The notes under the pieces are model-generated. The model did no database searches and was not told where the DNA came from. It was given only the letters and a program-made list of their open reading frames with translations. Below are positions 57,408 to 64,000 of a DNA stretch of 64,000 nucleotides, piece by piece. Origin of the DNA: Nitrospira sp. GTDB taxonomy: Bacteria; Nitrospirota; Nitrospiria; Nitrospirales; UBA8639. The stretch lies in assembly GCA_011523385.1 (NCBI GenBank), contig WTGX01000018.1, positions 4,904 to 68,903 on the forward strand. Direction: 5' to 3'. The position numbers and the translations under genes were made by a program. Numbering within the stretch: the first letter of the stretch is position 1; each line of letters opens with the position of its first letter.

Positions 57408-58193
57408 TTACGCCATGTGCATCCCGCCATTCACGTGAAATACCTGTCCGGTAATATACCCTGCAGCGTCCGATGCCAAAAAGCGGACGGCTTCCGCCAC
57501 CTCGGCGGGTTGACCCAATCGACCAAGAGGAATCTGTTGCAACAACGTGTCCCTGACCTCCTGGTTCAAGGCCCGGGTCATCGCCGTGTCGATAAATCCC
57601 GGGGCCACCGCGTTCACCGTGATGTTCCGGCTTGCATATTCACGAGCGACGGATTTCGTGAACCCGATGACCGCGGCTTTCGATGCGGCGTAATTCGCCT
57701 GTCCCGCGTTCCCGATCGCCCCCACGATCGAGGCCATGTTAATAATCCGTCCCGATCGCTGTTTGGTCATGGGACCAAGAATCGCCTTGGTACAATAAAA
57801 CGTCCCGGTGAGATTGACCTGAAGGACGGCATTCCAATCCTCTTCTTTCATACGCATGATCAACCCGTCACGGGTAATACCCGCATTATTCACCAACACG
57901 TCCACGCGCCCCCATTCCTTCATCACGTGATCGACCATCCCCTTGACGGCTTCCCACTGAGCCACGTTGGCCGACAACGCCAGCCCTTGCCCCTGCTGGG
58001 ATTTCACCAATTGCAGCGTGTCGGCGCACAGGTCGGCTTCCAGATCCACCACTGCCACGTCGGCTCCGGCTTTCGCAAAGCATTCCGCAATGGCCTGTCC
58101 GATGCCTTGCGCCGAGCCCGTCACAATGGCTTTTTTCCCTTCCAGCATGCCTCCCTCGTTCCTTGTCTTTCGGGAACTGCCTCTTACCGTCAA
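57408..58193 (-). CDS. fabG: 3-oxoacyl-ACP reductase
   Basis: 'AIVTGSAQGIGQAIAECFA', 'VLVNNAGITRDGLIMRMKEEDWNAVLQVNLTGTF', 'NYAASKAAVIGFTKS'. Confidence 0.96.
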   Translation of the reverse strand: MTVRGSSRKTRNEGGMLEGKKAIVTGSAQGIGQAIAECFAKAGADVAVVDLEADLCADTLQLVKSQQGQGLALSANVAQWEAVKGMVDHVMKEWGRVDVLVNNAGITRDGLIMRMKEEDWNAVLQVNLTGTFYCTKAILGPMTKQRSGRIINMASIVGAIGNAGQANYAASKAAVIGFTKSVAREYASRNITVNAVAPGFIDTAMTRALNQEVRDTLLQQIPLGRLGQPAEVAEAVRFLASDAAGYITGQVFHVNGGMHMA

Positions 58194-59131
58194 CGACGCA
58201 GGGTCGTCAAGGTCTTTTCCAAGGACTCCGGGTCCTGAACATGATGTAATTCAGCCTCCGGCACAATACGCTTGGCGACACGGGTCAACACCATCCCCGG
58301 CCCGATCTCGATAAACGTCCGAATGCCCTGCTCCCACATCGCGCGAATGGCGTGCTCCCATAACACGGGGGAGGGTAACTGGCGAATCAGGGAACGGCGC
58401 ACCTCTTCGGCGCGGACCAATGGACGCGCCTCGACGTTGTTAAAGAGCGGCACGGTCAAATCGGATAGTTGCACCGCGTGAACGTGCGGGGCCAGCCGGT
58501 CCGCGGCCGGCTGCATCAAGGACGTATGAACCGGTACGCTCACGGGCAACGGAATGGATTTCCGGCACCCTTGCACTTTGGCCAACTCGATAGCCCGTTC
58601 CACCGCGGCTTTTTCCCCCGCGATCACCACCTGACCCGGAGAGTTGAAATTAGCCGCGGCCACGACGCCCACGGATTGAGCCTCGCGACAAATGTCCTTG
58701 ACGACCTCGCCTGCCAATCCGAGCAGGGCCACGACCAACCCGCTCCCTGACGGGACTGCCTCTTCCATGTATCGCGCCCGTTTGTGTACCAACGCTACGG
58801 CGTCTGAAAACGAAAGCCCGCCCGCGGCCACGATGGCCGAATATTCGCCCAAACTGTGCCCCGCCACCGCAGAAGGCCGGAGACGCGGACCCAAGGCCCG
58901 CCAGGCAATAAGGCTGGTCACCAGCAACGCGGGCTGGGTATATTCCGTTCGATTGAGTTGTTCTGCCGGTCCTTCAAAACACAGGGCCTGAAGGTCATAC
59001 CCCAGGATCGAGTTGGCCTCCTCAAACAAGGCCATGTGTTGCGGATACGCCTCACGCCACGCTTGCCCCATCCCGACGGCCTGCGAACCTTGACCGGGAA
59101 ACAGGAATGCGATTGGGTCGGACATAGACAA
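58190..59131 (-). CDS. fabD: malonyl-CoA:ACP transacylase
   Basis: 'IAFLFPGQGSQAVGMGQAW', 'AVAGHSLGEYSAIVAAGGLSFSDAVALVHKR'. Confidence 0.97.
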   Translation of the reverse strand: MSMSDPIAFLFPGQGSQAVGMGQAWREAYPQHMALFEEANSILGYDLQALCFEGPAEQLNRTEYTQPALLVTSLIAWRALGPRLRPSAVAGHSLGEYSAIVAAGGLSFSDAVALVHKRARYMEEAVPSGSGLVVALLGLAGEVVKDICREAQSVGVVAAANFNSPGQVVIAGEKAAVERAIELAKVQGCRKSIPLPVSVPVHTSLMQPAADRLAPHVHAVQLSDLTVPLFNNVEARPLVRAEEVRRSLIRQLPSPVLWEHAIRAMWEQGIRTFIEIGPGMVLTRVAKRIVPEAELHHVQDPESLEKTLTTLRR

Positions 59132-59204
59132 TTAAGGTATGAGTGAAACCGTTGGGAAAGTCAACGGATAAAAACACCCGCGGGTGGGAACGGACCCGGG
59201 GCGG

Positions 59205-60014
59205 TCAGTCAACGATGAACTCGCCGCCATCCACACAGATGACGTTGCCGGTCATCCAATGCGACTTGGGATGGCTCAGCAAGCCGATGGCTTCCGCCAC
59301 GTCCTGCGGCGTGGTCAAGCGGCCCGATGGATTCTTCCGTTGGGCCATGGCGATCATGTCATCCGACCCCGGAATTTTCCGCAAGGCCGGGGTATCGGTG
59401 ACGCCGGCCATGATCGCATTCGCCGTAATCCCCATGGGAGCCAATTCGAGCGCGAGTTGACGAACGTGGGATTCCAGTGCCGCCTTTGCCGCGGAGACTG
59501 CTCCATAGGTTGCCCATACCCGCGCGCCGCCCGCACTGGTCATCGCAAAAATTCGTCCGCCCTCTCCCATGAGGCCCCGCGCGAGCAACTCCTGCACCCA
59601 ATACACCAAACTGTTGGCCATGACGTCCAGCGTCATCTCGACCTGGGCTTGACTCACGGCATCGGCGCGCGTGTCGGTGACGAAGCGTCTCAGCGTGCCG
59701 AACGCCAGGGAATGAAGGAAAACGCGAATCGTTGCCGGCTCGCGAAGCGCCCGGAATCTGGCTTCAACGGCGTCCACGACTTCCCGTCGCTTCTCCGCGT
59801 CCGCGGCGTTGACGTTGAAAAAGAGGGTTTCCCTGCCGCGGGCATGGATATCCACCACGAGACGATCCACGTCCGGGAGCGTGGACTTCCGGTCTAAATG
59901 CACCCCCACGATATTCATGCCGAGCGCCGCCAACTCCAGTGCCACGGCCTTGCCGAATCCGCTCGAGGCACCCAAGACCAACGCCCATTCTCCTGGTCTT
60001 TCATCCGTAGCCAT
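59205..60014 (-). CDS. SDR-family protein, candidate enoyl-ACP reductase (FabL/FabI-like)
   Basis: 'LVLGASSGFGKAVALELA' plus Y-x6-K ('YGAVSAAK') and location between fabH and fabD. Confidence 0.75.
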   Translation of the reverse strand: MATDERPGEWALVLGASSGFGKAVALELAALGMNIVGVHLDRKSTLPDVDRLVVDIHARGRETLFFNVNAADAEKRREVVDAVEARFRALREPATIRVFLHSLAFGTLRRFVTDTRADAVSQAQVEMTLDVMANSLVYWVQELLARGLMGEGGRIFAMTSAGGARVWATYGAVSAAKAALESHVRQLALELAPMGITANAIMAGVTDTPALRKIPGSDDMIAMAQRKNPSGRLTTPQDVAEAIGLLSHPKSHWMTGNVICVDGGEFIVD

Positions 60015-60026
60015 GTCTGATCCTTT

Positions 60027-61001
60027 CTACCATCGTATCACTCCGGAGGCCCACGTAAGACCTGACCCGAACGCCGCCATGACCACCAGACTTCCTTCTC
60101 TGATCGTTCCGTTTTTGGCGGCTTCGTCCAAGGCCAACGGGATCGAAGCCGCAGAGGTGTTGCCGTACCGGTCGACGTTGATCATGATCCGGTCCAGAGG
60201 CAACCCGATGCGTTGCCCGACGGCCCGTAAAATGCGGATGTTGGCCTGATGGGGAACCAGGCAATCAATATCGTCAACGCCGAGCCCATGCGCCGCGACG
60301 GCCTCGTGTATGGCCTCTTCCATGGTTTTGACGGCAATCTTGAAGGTTTCATTGCCGCGCATTTTGACGCAATGCAGGCGTTCGGCCAACACGCGTTCCG
60401 ACGGAGGGAGACTCGACCCGCCGCCCGGCACGCAAATCAAATCGGAGAACCGCCCATCCGCGTGCAAATGGAGGGAGAGGACGCCCCGGTCCTCTTCCGT
60501 CGGCCCCAGCACCACGGCGCCCGCTCCATCCCCGAAGAGGACACAGGTGTTCCGGTCCGTCCAATCCGTGATGGACGACATCACTTCCGACCCGATGACC
60601 AGCACGTACCGGTGCCCCGTCCTCACGAAGGCATCGGCCACCGACAGGCCATACACAAACCCGCAGCACGCTGCGGAAATATCGCAGGCCGCGGCCTTCA
60701 CGGCGCCAAGACGATGTTGAATCAGGGACGCGGTGGACGGAAGAGGAGAGTCCCCGGTACAAGTGGCCACGAGAATCAGATCGAGTTGGACTGCCTGGAC
60801 ATTGGCGTCCGCCAACGCCTGCTGTGCCGCCAGCACGCCGAGGTCCGAACAGGCTTCATCGGGGGCGGCCAAGCGTCGCTCGCGAATACCCGTGCGTTCT
60901 ACGATCCAGGAATCCGACGTCTCCACCATGGCTTCGAGATCGGCATTGGTCAGCACCTGTTTGGGAGCATAGGACCCCGTCCCGAGCATCCGGCTTCTCA
61001 T
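60027..61001 (-). CDS. fabH: beta-ketoacyl-ACP synthase III
   Basis: 'GTGSYAPKQVLTNADLEAMVETSDSWIVERTGIRERRLA', 'DISAACCGFVYGL', 'LVPHQANIRILRAVGQRIG'. Confidence 0.98.
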   Translation of the reverse strand: MRSRMLGTGSYAPKQVLTNADLEAMVETSDSWIVERTGIRERRLAAPDEACSDLGVLAAQQALADANVQAVQLDLILVATCTGDSPLPSTASLIQHRLGAVKAAACDISAACCGFVYGLSVADAFVRTGHRYVLVIGSEVMSSITDWTDRNTCVLFGDGAGAVVLGPTEEDRGVLSLHLHADGRFSDLICVPGGGSSLPPSERVLAERLHCVKMRGNETFKIAVKTMEEAIHEAVAAHGLGVDDIDCLVPHQANIRILRAVGQRIGLPLDRIMINVDRYGNTSAASIPLALDEAAKNGTIREGSLVVMAAFGSGLTWASGVIRW

Positions 61002-62050
61002 TCACAGGCCATTTGCGGGCTGGGCGTCATAGGTGAGGTCAGACTTTCGGCAATATCACGTTGGATCAGGTCGATCAGCCGGCCCTGGGCCAAGGCATTC
61101 GCTCGCCTGATCGCGTTTTTAATGGCCTTGGCCGAGGACCGGCCATGACAAATCATGCACACCCCATTCACGCCCAGAAGCGGGGCGCCGCCGAATTCGG
61201 CGTAATCCGTCCGTCGTTTCAATCGCATGAGCGGACCTGTCATAAAGGGCAACGACAGGCGGCCCAGAGTCGAATTCATGACTTCACTCATAAGGATTTT
61301 CTTCATGGCTTCGGCCAAGCCTTCGGAGATTTTCAGCGACACGTTGCCCAGAAACCCGTCACACACGATCACGTCGGCTGTTCCGCCGTAGACGTCCTTG
61401 CCTTCGACGTTTCCGATGAAGTTCAAGGAACTTTCCTTGAGCAGGCGAAAAGCCTCTTTCGTCACTTCATTCCCCTTGGTCGCTTCCTCCCCGATACTGA
61501 GGAGTCCCACGCGAGGCTGCGCGATATCCATGAGGTGTTTGGCATACTCATGGCCCATAATGGCAAACTGATGCAACTGTTGAGCGGAACAATCGACCGT
61601 CGCCCCGACGTCCAACATGATGGCCGTGCCCCGTATAGTCGGCAAGGTGGCCGCAATGGCCGGTCGCTCAACACCCTTGATGGTCCCGAGCAGAAAAAAA
61701 GCCGACACCATGGCGGCACCCGTGTTGCCGGCGCTCACCACCGCCTGGGCTTCGCCGGTTTTGACCAGATTGGTTGCTACCCAGATGGACGAGTCGCGTT
61801 TTTTCCTCGCCACTTGCGCGGGAGATTCATGCATATCCACGGTCTGGGAGGCGTGGTGGACCGTCACGCGCGGGTCCGTGCACTGCACGCGTTCCAATTC
61901 AGAGCGGAGTGCATCTTCGTGACCGACGAGGATTAATTCGACGTCAAGCTCTTTGAGAGCTTGGAGAGCGCCTTCGACAACGGGACTCAGGCCATGGTCC
62001 CCGCCCATGGCATCAAGGGCAATCTTCATGGATCGTGCGCCAGCCTCCAA
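60998..62050 (-). CDS. plsX: phosphate acyltransferase PlsX
   Basis: 'IALDAMGGDHGLSPVVEGAL', 'VSAGNTGAAMVSAFFLLGTIKGVERPAIAATLPT'. Confidence 0.97.
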   Translation of the reverse strand: MEAGARSMKIALDAMGGDHGLSPVVEGALQALKELDVELILVGHEDALRSELERVQCTDPRVTVHHASQTVDMHESPAQVARKKRDSSIWVATNLVKTGEAQAVVSAGNTGAAMVSAFFLLGTIKGVERPAIAATLPTIRGTAIMLDVGATVDCSAQQLHQFAIMGHEYAKHLMDIAQPRVGLLSIGEEATKGNEVTKEAFRLLKESSLNFIGNVEGKDVYGGTADVIVCDGFLGNVSLKISEGLAEAMKKILMSEVMNSTLGRLSLPFMTGPLMRLKRRTDYAEFGGAPLLGVNGVCMICHGRSSAKAIKNAIRRANALAQGRLIDLIQRDIAESLTSPMTPSPQMACE

Positions 62051-62106
62051 TCAGGAGGGTACAGATAAACCGCGCAAGGAACCGCCGATTCCGGATCAGC
62101 GCTTCC

Positions 62107-62289
62107 CTAGTTTCCCTGAATCGCGATGACCGCTATCCGTTTGTAGTAACCGCACCACAGGCAGGTCCGATGAGGCAACATACGTTCGTGACATTGCGGA
62201 CAAATGGAAAAACTCGGCATGCCGAGTTTTTTGTGTGTACGCCGTTTATCCCGCCTGGACTTGGAATGTCGATGTTTGGGATTTGCCAT
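62107..62289 (-). CDS. rpmF: 50S ribosomal protein L32
   Basis: 'MANPKHRHSKSRRDKRRTHKKLGMPSFSICPQCHERMLPHRTCLWCGYYKRIAV'. Confidence 0.97.
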   Translation of the reverse strand: MANPKHRHSKSRRDKRRTHKKLGMPSFSICPQCHERMLPHRTCLWCGYYKRIAVIAIQGN

Positions 62290-62343
62290 TGTGTTCTCCT
62301 CACGTCACGGAAACGACCCGCGTTCGCCTGTTCTGCGCGCAAC

Positions 62344-62901
62344 TTACGCCAACGGTTTCTGGGACTGTTTGAGGGCCGCTTGCAGGATCGCAAAAGGAGA
62401 CTCCGTTTTGACCTCCTTGCACCCGCACCCCTGCACGTTCAGATTTTGCCCGCACACCTGACATAGGCCTTGACACCCCTCTGAACAGAGGGGTTGCATC
62501 GGGATGGAAAGAATGAGTTGCTCACGAAGCATCTCTTGCAATTCAATCCGTTGTTCAACCACCGAATGGCAGTCCGTCTCTTCAGCCCTCGAATCCCCGG
62601 GGGCCGCTTCCGCTTCTTTCGACCGCCGGCGTCCCGGGTCCTGGTACACGGCCCGAAACGAAAGGTCCGACGGCGCGGCAAACGTTTCAAGACAACGGAC
62701 ACATTCATGGAGGAGCAGGCCGGTCAACTCGCCCTCCACCAGAAAATTCGCCTCTCCGGCCTGGATCGTTGCCGTCAACGCAAGTACGTCTTGTAGGCCG
62801 GGATCGTTCTCGTCTAACTGCAAATCCTCTCTCCCGACAACGCAGGCGACACGCGCGCCTTCCGGAGGCACATCTTTCACGCTGAAGCTGAGCGAGGCCA
62901 C
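62344..62901 (-). CDS. YceD/DUF177 family protein
   Basis: C-terminal 'CSEGCQGLCQVCGQNLNVQGCGC' DUF177 signature; start inferred at GTG 62901 downstream of rpsR. Confidence 0.88.
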   Translation of the reverse strand: MASLSFSVKDVPPEGARVACVVGREDLQLDENDPGLQDVLALTATIQAGEANFLVEGELTGLLLHECVRCLETFAAPSDLSFRAVYQDPGRRRSKEAEAAPGDSRAEETDCHSVVEQRIELQEMLREQLILSIPMQPLCSEGCQGLCQVCGQNLNVQGCGCKEVKTESPFAILQAALKQSQKPLA

Positions 62902-62917
62902 GGCGGCTCTCCCGCCC

Positions 62918-63145
62918 TTACCGCTCTTCGGCGAAAGCCAACAGGGCAATACTGCGGGCACGTTTGATCGCGATCGTGAGCTTTCGCTGGTGCCGCATAC
63001 AGTTTCCCGATATCCGTCTCGGGATAATACGTCCACGTTCCGTCAAAAAATTGCGCAACAGGTTCAGATCCTTATAATCCAAGGGCGTGGTCTCGTGACA
63101 AAACCGGCAAACGCGCCGTCGCTGAAAAAGCCTCCCTCGTTCCAC
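62918..63145 (-). CDS. rpsR: 30S ribosomal protein S18
   Basis: '[64 protein letters not shown]'. Confidence 0.98.
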   Translation of the reverse strand: MERGRLFQRRRVCRFCHETTPLDYKDLNLLRNFLTERGRIIPRRISGNCMRHQRKLTIAIKRARSIALLAFAEER

Positions 63146-63171
63146 GTAGGTGTTCTCCTCGTATGCGAAAT

Positions 63172-63579
63172 TTATGCGTACTCTTCCGACTCGTAAGAAT
63201 GATCGTGCGGGTATTCTTCTTCTCCGCCTCCGGGCTCACCAGTGTGACTCTGTTTTTTCGGGCCAAAGGTGACCGATTGCGCCACCACTTCATGTTTGCT
63301 TCGGCGTTGCCCGTCTTCCGTTTCCCACCGTCGCTGCTGGAGCCGGCCATCGATAATGGCGACGTCCCCCTTGCTCAGGTATTGGCCGCAATGCTCGGCT
63401 TGCTTGCCAAAAACCACGATATCAACGAAACACACTTCCTCTTTTTGATCATCGGCCTGTCGAAACCGCCGGTTGACGGCCAGCCCGAAATTGGCGACGG
63501 GGGTCCCACTGGGAGTGTATCGAAGTTCAGGGTTTCGCGTCAGATTCCCGATGAGAATGATCTTATTGAATCCCACCAC
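63172..63579 (-). CDS. ssb: single-stranded DNA-binding protein
   Basis: '[35 protein letters not shown]', acidic C-terminal tail. Confidence 0.96.
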   Translation of the reverse strand: MVGFNKIILIGNLTRNPELRYTPSGTPVANFGLAVNRRFRQADDQKEEVCFVDIVVFGKQAEHCGQYLSKGDVAIIDGRLQQRRWETEDGQRRSKHEVVAQSVTFGPKKQSHTGEPGGGEEEYPHDHSYESEEYA

Positions 63580-63913
63580 TTTCGGACTCTCCCTGTTCTT
63601 CGGCTACAACCGCCTGCAACGCTTCCTCTTCCACCCGCACGGTCAAGAATTTGATGACCGAATCTTCCAGTCGATAGAGCCGTTCCAGTTCACTCACGAC
63701 GTTTTCTTGCGCCGATTCAAACTGAAGAAGGATATAGGTGCCGCGCCGGTCATGTTTGATTTCATAGGCGAGCTTCTTTTTTCCCCAATTCTCGGCTTTG
63801 ACGATCGTCGCCCCGTGTTTCGTCAACACGGATTTCATCTTTTCGATCACCGCCTCGGCTTCTTCATCCCCCAACGACGAGCGAAGAATAAATATTGATT
63901 CATAACATGCCAT
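63563..63913 (-). CDS. rpsF: 30S ribosomal protein S6
   Basis: 'MACYESIFILRSSLGDEEAEAVIEKMKSVLTKHGATIVKAENWGKKKLAYEIKHDRRGTYILLQF'; start inferred at 63913. Confidence 0.97.
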   Translation of the reverse strand: MACYESIFILRSSLGDEEAEAVIEKMKSVLTKHGATIVKAENWGKKKLAYEIKHDRRGTYILLQFESAQENVVSELERLYRLEDSVIKFLTVRVEEEALQAVVAEEQGESESGGIQ

Positions 63914-64000
63914 ACCGCACCCTATCCTCTCTCCGAAGAATCCTGATTGATCGCCCTTCACCAGCTTCGCGACAGGGGAAAGGACGGTACCACAGGGTCA

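Noticed and set aside
61061-61936. 291-aa + strand ORF antisense to plsX
   Set aside because: Shadow ORF of a well-supported conserved gene.
62902-63036. N-terminal extension of the DUF177 ORF overlapping rpsR
   Set aside because: Overlaps S18 coding sequence in another frame; GTG at 62901 gives a normal DUF177 N-terminus.
1-64000. CRISPR arrays, rRNA, prophage, complete IS elements or retron-like RNA
   Set aside because: No regularly spaced direct repeats, no rRNA signatures, no phage structural genes and no transposase motifs were seen on either strand.

Overview
The 64 kb window is a GC-rich bacterial chromosomal segment made mostly of conserved housekeeping genes. Gene order and content are compatible with Nitrospirota or a related lineage, but this is not proven from the sequence. 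Recognisable blocks: lipid-A/glycan glycosyltransferases (2.4-6.0 kb); ftsY-ybeY-phoH-mutM (13.3-16.8 kb); an aspartate-family/citramalate amino-acid block, cimA-lysC-thrC-hom-aminotransferase (19.8-26.4 kb); pdxJ-nnr-tsaE-mutS (26.8-32.3 kb); the pnp-rpsO-truB-rbfA-DUF503-infB-nusA-rimP translation/RNA block (35.2-43.8 kb); purA; panB-metF-folD (48.9-51.4 kb); and a fatty-acid/ribosomal block, rnc-fabF-acpP-fabG-fabD-SDR/ENR-fabH-plsX-rpmF-yceD-rpsR-ssb-rpsF (55-64 kb). There are two tRNAs (Pro-GGG, Lys-TTT), both with encoded CCA. Accessory genes are two VapBC-type modules, a ParA + AlbA_2/HATPase gene pair, a DUF4143-type ATPase with a paired palindrome at its start codon, a PD-(D/E)XK-like protein, and several uncharacterised secreted or Zn-ribbon proteins. 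The most unusual signal is the density of short interspersed repeats. At least five families can be seen by eye. Some lie in frame inside coding sequences (a methyltransferase and a TolB-like beta-propeller), one appears nested inside another repeat, and two are ~121 bp MITE-like hairpin elements that are clearly homologous. No rRNA, CRISPR array, prophage or intact transposase was seen. All family calls come from reading motifs without database searches.
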